Below, in pieces: positions 52,660 to 64,000 of a stretch of 64,000 bases of DNA. Under the pieces are notes generated by a model that ran no database searches, was not told where the DNA came from, and saw only the letters and a list, made by a program, of their open reading frames with translations. The position numbers and the translations under genes were made by a program. The DNA is taken from NCBI GenBank assembly GCA_951812925.1, contig OX638370.1, positions 24,047,964 through 24,111,963 of the forward strand. Direction: 5' to 3'. This DNA is from Calliopum simillimum (Eukaryota > Arthropoda > Insecta > Diptera > Lauxaniidae). Every line of letters starts with the position of its first letter. Positions within the stretch are counted from its first letter, which is position 1.

Positions 52660-53034
52660 TTAAAAGCGATGCTCAAAAGTCAAACCACCACCATAATTGG
52701 CTCCACCATGATGATCGAAATTCTTGCTGGCCTGAGCATAAGCATCCAATCTGCTATTACCATTATTGGCTGACCAAAGGTTTTGATTATATTGCGCTGA
52801 GCCAACGGTACCAAAGCGATCATTACTTACGCCAACACCAACGCTGCCTCCTTGTGGTGAACGTGCAACACGCAAATGCTCCTCGATGGCGGCATCATCA
52901 TATTCAGCCGGAAGCTGTTGATATTCCTCAGCTAGCGGTGCGTAACTTTCGTAAGCTTCATATGGCATTGCGGAAGCAACAGCAATAGTAGCAATCAGCA
53001 AAGCGACAAAAAGATTGAAATATTTTGAAGACAT
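52660..53034 (-). CDS. Attacin/edin-like peptide precursor, member 15 (type B)
   Basis: 124-aa type B prepropeptide: signal peptide about 1-20 (LFVALLIATIAVASA), then a propeptide to residue 58 (MPYEAYESYAPLAEEYQQLP ... EEHLRVAR). The mature peptide (59-124) begins SPQGGSVGVGVSNDRFGTVG, has HHGGANYGGGL, and ends TFEHRF, an ending typical of type A. It is therefore another mosaic. It has no type A partner; its neighbour is the half-length member 14 in convergent orientation. Presumed secreted antimicrobial peptide. Confidence 0.9.
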   Translation of the reverse strand: MSSKYFNLFVALLIATIAVASAMPYEAYESYAPLAEEYQQLPAEYDDAAIEEHLRVARSPQGGSVGVGVSNDRFGTVGSAQYNQNLWSANNGNSRLDAYAQASKNFDHHGGANYGGGLTFEHRF

Positions 53035-53125
53035 TTTGTTTTGGAAATACTTTGCGCACTTAGAGTGGTGTATTGAACTGGGTATGTTAGAACTGTATGA
53101 TATAAATCAAAGTTTTGAGTAGCGT

Positions 53126-53307
53126 TTTTATACTTTTCTTTCTGTGCACCTCAAGTGCTTTAGCATTCATGAAAAATACAGGGATTCACTGCAGTTTTTC
53201 AGCAGAAATATTTTGTTATCATTGGACATCCAACATTTTCAATGTTTCAATGAAATGTGGGAAGCACAGCGGGTACACTTTTGCTGAGTTTTGCGGTTGC
53301 TGATAAG
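53126..53307 (-). promoter_or_regulatory. Promoter of member 15
   Basis: TATAAAA is the complement of 53126-53132, and AGGGATTCAC is at 53180-53189. GGGAAGCACA is at 53259-53268. GATAAG occurs only farther away (53302-53307), so the tight kappaB/GATA pair is lost. Confidence 0.55.
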
Positions 53308-54189
53308 GAATTCTTAAATGTAAACAAAATATTGCTGTTAAAAAGTATTCCCCTTGTTGTGCGAATCAAACTTTAAGCATTTAATTGATAAGGGTATTCA
53401 CTGCTTTGTTTTCGAGAATATAAAAATACGTTGTCATAACTAAACTTGGGTGTTATAAGTTTCAAAATACTCACGTGACATATATTTATAAGTAGCTTAA
53501 ATTCCAAAATCATTATTTAACATACCTGTAAAGAAAGAAAAAAGTTATTTAATAAAACAATTCATTCAAATTTACTATAAAATACTGATACTCTAATCAA
53601 TTTTATTACAAACTTCTTTAAAGTGCAAAAATTACGTAACATTTTTTATAGTGCCAATTTGTACGTATGTCAGCATATGTAAATTTATATAAATATTACA
53701 ACTCACGTCTAATCATTATCATAACAATTAACATAATGATAATAATCGAAATTATAATCTGTAGCATAAGTATGTACATATAGTAGAATGGGGAAGAGAT
53801 TTACTTCATTCAAAAGGATATCAAAGGATAATAAACTACTCAAACAAGAACAATACACCAACGATGACGACGATATTAGTGGCTGACAAACATGTGACAG
53901 TGAAACTAGCACAATAAAACAAAATCCGATTAGAGAAATGAACAGCAACGGTGAAAGTCACAAACATATATGTACGTATCTATGCGGTTAATGACTTATG
54001 TCATTTGCTAGGGAAGTTCTACAAATATCGCAGGGAAAAGTTATTCGAAGCTTGCTCGAAATAATTTCATACTAAGTTAGTTTTATTTGCTTTGGAGATT
54101 GACGTACCCTTAAGACATTTTAATGTAAAAGTTCCGCTTAATTTCTCTATTTTAAGAATAAATGAGTTATGTCTTATATGTAGCATGAT
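53308..54189. other. Unassigned noncoding DNA
   Basis: No gene or structured repeat recognised beyond the cluster edge. Confidence 0.3.
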
Positions 54190-55330
54190 TCTTTTATTTT
54201 AAACTACATATATGAGCAGTTTCTGACTAATATTTATTATTCATATTTATAAGATTTTTATGACTTAAATTTATGATTCGATTAGAATAAATTATGTAAC
54301 CAATTTATAAGTCATATTTGTGCTACTTTATGATTAATATAATTGACTCTTTTATGATTCATACAATTGACTCTTTTATGATTCATTTTATTGACTAAAT
54401 ACTTCTTAAGCCATATTTCTGATGCATCTATGATTTATAAAATTGACTCTTTTATGATTTATATTATTAAATACATACCTTTTAAGTCATGTTTGATATA
54501 CATTTATGATTCATATTATTGACTTTTTAATGATTCGTATTACTGACTCTTGTACGATTCATATTATTGACTATAATTGACTTTTTTCATTTTATTTTAT
54601 ATTGACCACATACTTTTTAAATCATATTATCGATGCACTTACGATTTATATAAATGAATATTTTATGATTCATTTTATTGACTTCATACTTTATAAGTCA
54701 TATTTGATATACATTTTTGATTCATATTAATGACTCTTATATAATTCTTATTATTGACTCTTGTACGATTCATATTTTTGACTACGTACTTTCAAACTCA
54801 AATTTCCGATGCCGTTATGATTCATATAACTGACTCTTTTATGATTAATTTTGTTGACTACAATCATTTGTAGTCATATCTGCGATGCATTTATGACTAA
54901 TTTATAGTAGTTGACTCTTTTATGATTTATACTATTGAGTATTGAAATCATTTTTGCAATACTTTAATGATTCTTATTGTTGACTCTCTTATGATTCATT
55001 TTATTGACTACATACTTTTTAAGTCATATTGCCGATGCATTTATGATTTATATAATTGACTCTTTTATGATTCTCATTATTGACTCTTGTATAATTCATA
55101 TTTTTGACTACGTACTTTCAAAGTCAAATTTCCGATGCAGTTATGATTCATATAACTGACTCTTTTATGATTTATTTACTTGAAGTATACAAATACATCA
55201 AGAATAAATTTAAAAATTTAAAAAATTAAATTTAAAAGTTTTTTCAATTCAACTAAGCGAACTTTTGTTAGACCCTACGTATGATTCATAGTTTTGAGTT
55301 CATGATTCATATTATTGACTGCATAGTTTT
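54190..55330. repeat. TTATGATTCATATTATTGACT degenerate satellite
   Basis: Over about 1 kb the phrase TTTATGATTCATATTATTGACT (and TTTATGATTTATATAATTGACT) recurs at least twenty times. It is interleaved with ACATACTTTTTAAGTCATAT and TTTCYGATGCATTTATGA. Two longer blocks, near 54735-54850 and 55040-55170, are almost the same (TTGACTACGTACTTTCAAA), showing a higher-order repeat of about 310 bp. Confidence 0.6.
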
Positions 55331-57660
55331 TTAGGCACATGAAAAAACTTTCTTCGCTCCTTTTTTGGTTGGTTCGCGACTCTTTTCTAGGACTTATTTA
55401 TGCCACGACTGCCTCATTAAAGAGACATCTTTGACTTATTTCAAATACTTTATATTTCTTCTGAGTCGTTATAAATAGAAGTCATATCGGATTTCCATAA
55501 CTTTGGAAGGCAACATCACAAGGCACCTTTTAAGAGATTATTTTAAATAGAAAGAGTAGTACCTAAATATTATGTAATAGATTTGTTAAAAAAAATTAAA
55601 AAACTTTTTTCTGTCTGCATTTAACCCCAAAAGTAGCCAAAGCCCTAACTTGAAGGGACATTCTGAATTCAGATTCACAAACATAGAAAATGCTCATATT
55701 TACAACGCTTCTAAGATTAGTGTTTTTAAGTGTCACTTTGTTTACACAAAAAAGAATGAAATTTATTTATTAGCACTCAAAAATCATTAAAATTAACTTA
55801 TAAAAACAAAATAAACATTTAGTGGAAACTCAAAACAACACGTTTTGAAAGTGCTCATTTCTATACAGATAATATTCTCTTTTGATGTGTTTTCTTGAGC
55901 TTTTATGTAAACAGACTATTGTAATTTTGAAACTACATGAAATCGGTCTGCAGACTAAAGATGATTCATATGAGCCTACAGTTAGTTCAAAAAGCCAAAA
56001 TTTTTAAAACTTCCTCAGGGGAGTAATACCTTTTGAAAGAATCAATTCAATTTAAATTTCAAACACATCGATACCTACTCCCAATCGTATCATCTTTATG
56101 CAACACACTGTCTACAAAATCTCCGATTGTCTGTCTGTCTGCCTGTGTATGTAAGTGTACCGCATACATATCACCATTTCCTTTTCTATTACGTAATACA
56201 AAAAGGATTGTCTTCTCTACTCCTTTTGCATCTTCTTCTACTTCAAATAATCCCACTGTTGCTGCCAAAGATTTATGATTTAGCAGCAGCAGCATCAACA
56301 TCAACGCTGATACCGCCATCATCTCTGTGACGTAAAGTCAAAAGTACACACAGCCAGCGCCAGGATTCAGTCAGTCAGTGTACCCTTTGATGTGTTGCGA
56401 GTACATAAATATTCGTAAATGCATACATACATACCTAAATATACATATGTATGTGAATTGTCTTTAGGTTAAAAGGCGGTGGGATGTGGTAAATTGTTTA
56501 CTGTTTGTTGCGCATCACGTTTATCAAAATCGCAGTATCATCAAGTATGAATTTCACTTAGAGCGTAAATACAATTAAATCATAAATTTATTTATCCTTT
56601 CGCAGTAGCAGAAGGAGTAGCAGCAGCAGCAACAACAACAACAACAACAAAATATTACTCAATTGCAGAGTAAATGTTGATTATATTTGTATTATGTATC
56701 TATTGTGTTTGTGTGTGTATTTTGTTTAAGGATGCGTTTTTGTGTACATAACCTTCAAAGGAGCAAAATTGCAAAATTAAACATTAAAGATTGCATAACC
56801 GAGATTTGTTGAATTGGTTTGTATTAAGATTATATTGAAGTTATTAAGTCCTTTCTATTATAACTTTCTTCTTAACGTTTTTCCAAGTAACCTGTGGCTA
56901 ACAAATTCATTGTTTTAAAATAAAAGAGCGTCAAATTCTGTAAGCCTTTGCATCTTTCCTATGTCTGGCTTAAAAATAATTGACCTCACCATTTTGGTAA
57001 GCATAATTTGGTACATGGTTTAATTTTATGTTAAGCTGCTGAAATATCGAATAATCCTCTTCATTTTAATGTGCACAGTTTACAATTGATTTGAGTTCGA
57101 TTTTAAAATTAAAAGTACCAATCAAAGCGGTCTTACCAAACCTCCACCCTGTAGAAATCGATTTTTGACAAACTACAATATCTAAAAACTTGAGTTTTTC
57201 ATTTCACGATTTTAAAACGCAATATCTCGTTCAATTTTTTAGATTTTTTCATAATCGAGCTGTCATTTTATTCGAAATAGCATGTTTTTAGAAAATGCAT
57301 AATGTGAAGATAAGGTGTGTATTTCCTGCGGACGGTCATGTATGAAATTCTCTCTCTCTTCATGTATTGTTTTCCCGATAAACTGACACTAAGCATTAAG
57401 AACCTTGGTGTGTTCTATAGCAGGCATTACAGTCACCACATAATCTATCACTCGCGTAATAAGTTCAAGTCCAGGAAATCAAAATGTTTAGCTTGAGTCA
57501 GTGGAGGTCTTTACGTTACACTTGTAATTTGTGTAGCGAAGCTGTATTGACATATGTAGAGCAAATCACTCATTTTCTCCGTAAATGCAAATAAGAAGGA
57601 GTGGTACCCAAGGGAAATACTTCCTCTCCTACAATCGCTCTGGTTGTTTGAAAAATGTCA
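55331..57660. other. Noncoding DNA with CAG/CAA microsatellites
   Basis: AGCAGCAGCAGCATCAACAT is near 56283 and AGCAGCAGCAGCAACAACAA near 56617. CATACATACATAC and TATGTATGTGA lie near 56420-56455. Open frames at 56033-56330 run through low-complexity sequence on both strands. No gene called. Confidence 0.35.
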
Positions 57661-57669
57661 AGATTCCTA

Positions 57670-58030
57670 AACTCTACAGGACGCAAAAAAGCCAAGCAAA
57701 GTCAGCCTTTGTTTTGGTATTTTTTGAGACTAAGACCAAGAAGTTGATACATTTTCAAGGTCAAGACTGTTATGGTCTGGATTTTTTGTTGATCAGGACA
57801 ATCCAATTCGGTAGTGGTCATTTATAGTCGTTAGGGTGGCATGCCTTTTCGGACGTGAAATCATCTCTTTAAACGGAATTTGACCTAAAATTGCGATAGC
57901 TTTGTAAAACTTCATCAAGCTTTTAATTTTTTTAAGTCACGAACAGGACCAAGATCATGACAAAAATTATTATCGGGACCAAAACTCAATGCCAAAGACC
58001 TATGTAGACTGCTATAAGAGAATAGTACTT
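57670..58030. repeat. Second CAAGACC-type tract
   Basis: It shares phrases such as GACTAAGACCAAG and CAAGACTGYTATGGTCT with 755-1150. Dispersed degenerate repeat. Confidence 0.45.
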
Positions 58031-58289
58031 AGAAAACTACATTAAGAGACCAAAACGACATGATTAAAATTTCTTTTAGTTTTTGCATATCGTATACAAT
58101 CATTCTTTTAGAATTGTTTGAGTTAGTAAGGACATTATTTTCTTTTAAAATTTGTATTTCATTTTTCTCTCCATCTCCAACGTCCTGAAAAATTATGTTT
58201 CAGAGATTAACGTAATTTTTATACATATCTTGATGCTTTCCAAGTCACACATGCTTGGATAGATTCAGTCTTTGGTTTTTAACCTACAC

Positions 58290-58507
58290 AATGAAAATTT
58301 TATTTTAATTTTAAAATCAAAAACTATTGATAAAGAACAATGCAAAAAAAGTATTAATTTTAAACTTTTCGGAATAATTTTATACTTTTTTGGAATAAAT
58401 TTCAAACTTTTTTGGTATAAAATCGAAAGTTAATACCAAAAAAGTTTAAAATCATTATAAAAGCGAACAAAAGTAAGAAAAGTAAACTATCATTTTTTAG
58501 TGTGTAG
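58290..58507. mobile_element. AT-rich palindromic MITE
   Basis: The left end CTACACAATGAAAA mirrors TTTTTTAGTGTGTAG at the right. The interior contains paired AAAGTATTAATTTTAAACTT and AAAGTTAATACCAAAAAAGT phrases. Related to 5010-5185. Confidence 0.45.
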
Positions 58508-60920
58508 TTTTCTTACGATTCTAAGATAACGTTTTGTAGTTCATTTTGCCAAACCGATTATCTGGAACATAACAACCATATGTCGTCAGAGTAACAAACG
58601 TTCTATAATTGCTTTTTAAAGTTCCATTTAATTTCTGAGCCAGCTTTTTTTCTAATCCTAATTTTCATGATTTCTAAGTTGAAAAATGCATAGAATTTTA
58701 GATTCTTGCAAATAATGACCAACAGTTCGTAAAATTAGTATAATTCTCATATAGTCAACATAAACCATTTTAATTTTGTTAAGAAAAAAGAAAAATTAAG
58801 GAAGATGGGAGACTCAAGAGACTTGCTTAAGTTGATCACCAGCGTACGTGTAAAGTTTAACTTTGTTGTCTTTAATTGGGCAATTATGATATGGTTTATG
58901 CCTGAAACATTGCGTAAGGTATCGTGCTTACGCTCATACGACCATTACTGTATTCCTACTGGGTACTCTAATATGTGTGTGCAATTTTCCAGCAAGATTT
59001 CGTTAGCTTGTGAAATCTTTACTAAAACTTTTCGCTTGTGCAAAGCATGTAGCATGGATTATAGATGTTGAATTTCCTTACAACGCTGTTACTCTCTTAG
59101 CTTAAGTCATGGCATGTCATGTCAAAATGTGTTTTGCATGTACACACCTATAAACATGCTAAGAAAATACCCAGTTGGAAATAAAATTAAGATTATGTTT
59201 TATAACGGAAATTATTACACACTCTTTAAAAGGATCCAAAAAGATTTCGCTTTTTAGCAATGATAACGATAATTGCAGAGCGTAACACGACAGTTTCAGC
59301 TGTGACAAGATCTATAAATCTCGTTGTCAAATCTTACCTATTTCCACCGACCGAAAGAGATTTATTCAGTAAACGTCATAAGCGGCAAAATGTAAGTTGT
59401 TTCTTTGTTTTCTTCCTAACATTTTCTTCTTTCCTTAATGACATTATTCCGATTGCCATAGTTAAGGGGTGCTACTTTGCTGAGTATAACCTAAATCAGT
59501 AGCCCTTTTGCGATTTATACGAAAATTAAAAATAAATCTCGTCAGAAGTGGATTTACTTTTACAAAGTAAATAACGTGACTACTTATTTACAACGAGATT
59601 TGGAGCCCCCATAAATCTCCGATGTAAACGTAGCCTAAGAGTATATCATTCTTGGCTCCAATACAACTCACTTAAGCAACTATTGACATCCTTGCGCAAT
59701 GCATATGAAACTTCCTTAGCATTATAGAAGCCTTATTCCTGCAGGGTATTAGTGCAGCAATTTTCCCGCAACATAATTAAATGCAGCATTCGCTCGCTCT
59801 CACCACTCTATTGAAATCGTAGTTTGTTTGTTGGTTAAAATTTGTTCATTCGAGGCGAAAAATTTGTTCGCTTCGGAAGGAGGAAATTATTGCAAGCGCT
59901 TAAATATCACAGGATAACGAGAGTCAGAGAGTGAAAAGGGAATTTAATGGCATACAAATTTGTACGCTAATGCAGCAACAGCAGCAGCAAGTGCCGGTAT
60001 GTAAGGATACGTAGGTATATTTGTTTGCTGTTGTGTGCGTGTGTGTTTGAAGTTGCATGTGTGTGTACCCACATACTTACATTTGCACGATTATTTGTGT
60101 GTGTGCTGAATGCGCATTCAATTTGTAAGGAATTTAAAGAAAGAGCGCTAAATTTTTTGCTTTTTCTTATGCACAATACATTGTGAGAAATGTGTGGCAT
60201 AAATAATCGTGTCCTTGCCAGTTTTCATGCGTAAAATTGTATTTTTAATTCAAGTTTTTGTGTTGAAAATGCCTTGTCAGATTTTTTCCTTTTTGTATTT
60301 TCAATAAAATAAAAAATCAGTGGCATGAAAAGTGCTCAGTAAATCTTATCAATGCTATCCTCTTTAAAGAATGCTTGTGACCTAAAGAAAATAACTCAAG
60401 TCATATGTTCAAAGTCCTGCCTTCTTTGTCAAATATGCATGTAGAGAAGGGTATGTAGAGTGCATAGAATTGGTGAACATATGCAACTTAGCCCGACGTC
60501 TGCATTAGAAAAAAAAAAGTTGTTGCAAACAACACCTTGTGAAATATTGTCTGTTGCCACATGGGTGATTTTCCAAAAAATGTACTATTCAATGGCGCGT
60601 GGCTCAAAACCATGTTTAAATTTAAAATTTGATATTTTAACTATTTAATACAGATACTTAGCTTATATATGAATAACTTTAAAAAAATATATAATTCTAA
60701 ATATTTTACAATGATATCATAACATAAAGTGTTCAGAACTCATTTTCCCTGCTGCCTCTAACTGCTTCTTAGTGCACTTAATTTGCTTGTTTCACATACG
60801 ACGTTATTATCTAAAAAAACTTATGCGACATTGCTTGTAGATTTATTTAAGCTACTGTTTTTCCGTGTTAACTCATCGAAAATTTTGTTTTCATATAAAA
60901 TTTACATAGGTAGAAGTTGG
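58508..60920. other. Noncoding DNA with microsatellites
   Basis: CAGCAACAGCAGCAGCAA is near 59973 and GTGTGCGTGTGTGTT near 60033. Text around 59315 (GATCTATAAATCTCGTTGT) and its approximate inverse near 59590 suggest a decayed inverted-end element. No gene recognised. Confidence 0.3.
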
Positions 60921-60925
60921 TCCCT

Positions 60926-61426
60926 CGGTGCTTACGAAGACTATCTCTTCTTTAAATGCGGACAAGAAAATCTTTTTTTTTGAAATTGCGGCGAAAAAAA
61001 TCTTTTTTGTAATATGCGGACAAGAAAATCATTTTTTATAAAATGCGGAGAAGAAAATAACTTATTACAAAATGCGGAGAAGAAAATAATTTATTACAAA
61101 ATGTGGCGAAGAAAATCACTTTTTACAAAATGCGGCGAAGAAATCTCTTTTTTAAAAATGCAGCGTAAAAAATCAAATTTTTTCGAAAAAAGGAATAGGA
61201 AAAATTTTTCTGAAAAAATAAAATAAATAAAGAAATTTTCTTCGCCGCATTTTGTAAAAAGTGATTTTCTTCGCCGCATTTTGTAAAAAGTGATTTTCTT
61301 CTCCACATTTTATAAAAAGTGATTTTCTTGTCCGCATATTACAAAAAAGATTTTTTTCGCCGCAATTTCAAAAAAAGATTTTCTTTGCCGCAACTTTCGG
61401 TTGGAAAATTTTCTTCGTAAGCACCG
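60926..61426. mobile_element. Foldback element: mirrored arrays of ~30-bp AATGCGGCGAAGAAAAT units
   Basis: A 15-bp perfect inverted repeat (CGGTGCTTACGAAGA, 60926-60940 and 61412-61426) bounds the unit. The left arm (about 60950-61185) has eight ~30-bp units of the form AATGCGGMSAAGAAAATCWYT. The right arm (about 61225-61390) has six complementary units. Unit variants (GGACAAG, GGCGAAAAA, GGAGAAG, GGCGAAG) occur in largely mirrored order. Frames through it repeat KCGEE-like text and are artefacts. Structure of a foldback transposon. Confidence 0.7.
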
Positions 61427-61779
61427 GCGTCTCATTCTGACTATAAATTTTTAAAGAATTGAGTAAACAGAGAACTGAATGTGAAGAGAAAGAAGAGATT
61501 CAGTGTATTTTCAGCTCAGTCAGTTTTGGTTTTTCGATAGTGTATTCGAGTGCCTTTTTAAAAAAAAAAAATTTTAAAATTTTGTAAAGTAAGTGAGAAT
61601 CATTCTCCGCATGGTTTTTTTTATATTACTAGACATATTATTTTAACTTTATATCATTAAATAAATAAACATTAATAGAGGATATCCACCAGTTTTACCT
61701 TTTTTTAAAATAATTGATATTTTCATTGTGATATTACTGTTTTTGCAACATTTTGTCATTCTCCGTTTATTCATTCTAC

Positions 61780-62650
61780 TCATAGTAATTCTTTAGCAGT
61801 TTCTGTTATTGTTGGTTTTGCTTAAATCACTTGTTTAAGAAATAAAAATTTTAATTTAGACTTAAAACACTCAAATAAACTTTTGATCATTCTCCGTTTC
61901 ATCATTCTCCTTTTAATAACCCTCCACTTAGTTTACTTATTTTATTAAACTTTTTTTGACTAAATTGAAATTTTTGGTTTCAGAAACGCTCAGATAAACA
62001 TTTTAAAAATTTTACAAAACATTTGGTGTTGCCACCCAGTTTTTTTTTGTTAGTTTGGCTTAAACCACTTATTTAAAAGTTTTGGTTTAGTCCTAAAACA
62101 CACAAATAAACTTTGCATCATTCTCCGTTTCATCATTCTCCGTCTCATCATTCTCCGTTTAGTAGCTCTCCACCTGTTTTTTTTTTTTTGTTAAACTTTT
62201 TTTGAATAAATTGAAATTTTTGCTTTCAGAAACCCTCAGATAAACTTTTTTAAAATTGTACAAGACTTTCGGTGTTGCCACGCAATTTTTTTTTTTTTTT
62301 TTGTAGTTTTGCTTATGCCACTTTTTTAAAAAACACTCAAATAAACTTTTCATCATTCTCTGTTTAGTAACCCTTCACCAGGTTTTTTTTATTTTTTTTT
62401 GAAAGAATTGAAATTATTGTTTTTAGAAATGCTCAGATAAACTTTTTTAAAATTTTACGAAACTTTCGGTGTTGGCAACTGGTTTTTTGTTTTGTTAGTT
62501 TTGCTTAAACCAAGTATTTAAAAAGTAAATATTTTGATTAAGTCCTAAAATTCTCAAATAAAAAGTTTCGCCATTTTCCTTTCCATCATTCTCCGTCTTA
62601 TCATTCTCCGTTTAGTAACCCTTCACCTGTTTTTCTTTTGTTAAACTCTT
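61780..62650. repeat. TCATTCTCCGTTT tandem array, ~230-bp period
   Basis: The box ATCATTCTCCGTTTCATCAT is near 61890, 62118, 62351 and 62583. Within each unit follow GTAACCCTYCACC, a TTTTTTTGACTAAATTGAAAT block, TCAGAAACGCTCAGATAAAC, TTTCGGTGTTGCCACCCAG and TTAGTTTTGCTTAAACCACT. About four degenerate units. A first CATTCTCCG box at 61598 and one at 61758 are probably older units. Confidence 0.6.
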
Positions 62651-64000
62651 TTTTTGACTAAAGTGATGTTTAAAAAAAGGAAGATACAAAATAAATTTTC
62701 GAAAACAACAATCTGGCAACCCTAAAAATTTATATTAAATTTTTATTAAGTTTGCTAAGCGTTTTGGGACTAAAATTTAATTTTAATTTTCCAAATATAT
62801 TGTTAAAGCGAAACTTTCAAAAAAAAAAAAAAAAAAAACAAATGGTAACCCTGAAAGTTTATGTCGGAGAATGTATTATGCTTGCTGATAATAATGCTTT
62901 CTTCCTTGCTTACCTTAAGATCTTTTAGACATGCTCCGATGCCTTCCAGAATCAGAGCTATTAGAAAGCTTGGCATTTGCTTTACTACAGAGTCTCAAAA
63001 CATGCTATTGTCCTTCATAATATAGAAGTGAACGTAGTAGGTCTGACTTTCTGCCTTATTTGTGGAAACAAGAGTGTCCAGTGCCCGGTTTTGGTGCTCA
63101 ATGACATCATGTGTAAAGAAAAGAAAGGGACAAGGAAGTGAAGAACGTAAGGCTACTGATACTCAAATAAGGCTTAATAACATGTCTATTTTATCGCTCT
63201 TTTTTCTTCTGTAAAGTTACTAATGAGGCCACGATTTATCGGCAATTATTCCTTTCGAATCCGTAGAATGTCAGTCTGTGGCATTTATGTCAATTTGGCT
63301 ATATATATAGTAGTACTTTCAATTCGGCAGCAAGCCTGCATATGCAGTTTTCTCACATTCCAATGAATTTTCATAATCATTTTTAGCTTTAGAAAAAAGG
63401 ACCTGAATGTTGCAACCGTTCGCAATCAATTTATTTTAAATTTTATTGGTGGATTTTTTTTTGATAAAAATCCTTTCAAAATTAAAGCAACCCAATCTAA
63501 TGTTCTACTCCTTCACTACACTCCTCGGTCTCTCAGAAATTCCTCATTCTTTTGAAGCACTCAACAGCGAAATTGGCAAAAGTGAAAAATTCCTGACGCC
63601 GCAAATCTTATTGCATGCCATTGCAGTTATTCTTGTTGTTGTTGTTTTATTGTTGTTGTTGTTGCCGTTGTAAATATAGTAAATTTTTTCCTTATCTCTA
63701 TTGTTGTTGTAATGTTTCTTTTGTTTACTTAGCCAGCGCAAAGCTAAAGCTTCATCTCCTCTCCAGTGTTGCTGTTTTAGAGTTTTTTTTCTCATCTTGC
63801 CAAACTCAGGAAGTTTCATTCTTTTTTCCTTTGTATTGTATAGTGTGTGTATGTTGCAAAATGTTGCAACATCCGGATTTTCTTTCTCTTTTTTTGTAAT
63901 TTTTTCTCTTTCTTTTTTTTGTTGCATTTTGTATTTTAACGTGGTGCAGCTTTACAAAATTTCATGTTCCGCAATTTCTTTGTTGAGTTCTTTCCCGAGT
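62651..64000. other. Noncoding DNA with TTG microsatellite
   Basis: A TTG/TTGTTG run lies at 63632-63672, and pyrimidine-rich text follows at 63780-63960. Open frames at 63446-63927 translate low complexity on both strands. No gene recognised up to the window end. Confidence 0.35.

Noticed and set aside
61014..61308. KCGEE-repeat open frames on both strands
   Set aside because: Translations of the 30-bp foldback units.
1..64000. tRNA, rRNA or other structured RNA genes
   Set aside because: No cloverleaf consensus (box A/box B) or rRNA-like stretch was noticed by eye. A covariance-model scan would be needed to exclude short RNAs.

Overview
The window is AT-rich, intron-poor nuclear DNA from an insect. 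It is very probably a higher fly (Diptera, Schizophora; a tephritid-type fruit fly is my best guess). The grounds are the many mariner/Tc1, foldback and Jockey-type remnants, the CAG/CAA microsatellites and, above all, the gene family it carries. No housekeeping gene is recognisable. The first ~14 kb and last ~10 kb hold only repeats, transposon debris and unassigned noncoding sequence.

The core (about 14.5-53 kb) is a cluster of fifteen related small secreted-peptide loci: fourteen apparently intact and one frame-disrupted. The typical member is a single-exon prepropeptide of 104-126 aa: a signal peptide, a short acidic Tyr/Glu-rich propeptide ending in a furin-like RVAR site, and a 66-residue Gly/Asn-rich mature peptide containing NLWSANxGNSRLDAYAQASKNFDHHGRPNYGGG-type segments. 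It resembles attacin/diptericin/edin-like antimicrobial peptides. Most promoters share one plan: a TATA box about 100 bp before the ATG, and upstream of it a kappaB-like TGGGATTCAC next to a GATAAG at a fixed 10-13 bp gap. This is what is expected of NF-kappaB/GATA-driven fat-body immune genes.

Two subtypes occur. Type A has a propeptide beginning LPYERYENY; type B begins SPMPYDAYESY. From 30.8 to 49.2 kb they form four divergent A/B pairs: 30864/33886, 37108/39470, 41767/43927 and 46836/49207. The second pair is inverted relative to the others and makes a giant palindrome with the third (arms about 35869-40470 and 40684-44341). Post-duplication insertions (a mariner and a 189-bp foldback MITE) sit only in the left arm. 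The two identical type A proteins and near-identical type B proteins of the palindrome have different promoter lesions.

Three members depart from the family. One at 29323 keeps the type A prepro leader but carries an unrelated six-cysteine C-terminal domain with two CX3C pairs. One at 21233-21678 has a frameshift in the signal peptide and a mature region replaced by a long Asn/Glu/His/Arg/Ser-rich polar tract. One at 51115 is a 69-aa half-length peptide with no propeptide and a different core promoter. These suggest a leader-plus-promoter cassette onto which mature peptides diversify.

Mobile and repetitive DNA includes a broken IS630/Tc1-mariner element with intact ends (23333-24596), two D34D mariner remnants, two non-LTR retrotransposon fragments, several palindromic MITEs, a 537-bp element with a 9-bp target duplication (34313-34849), a foldback array (60926-61426) and several degenerate tandem arrays. 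All family assignments are by eye; no database search was possible.
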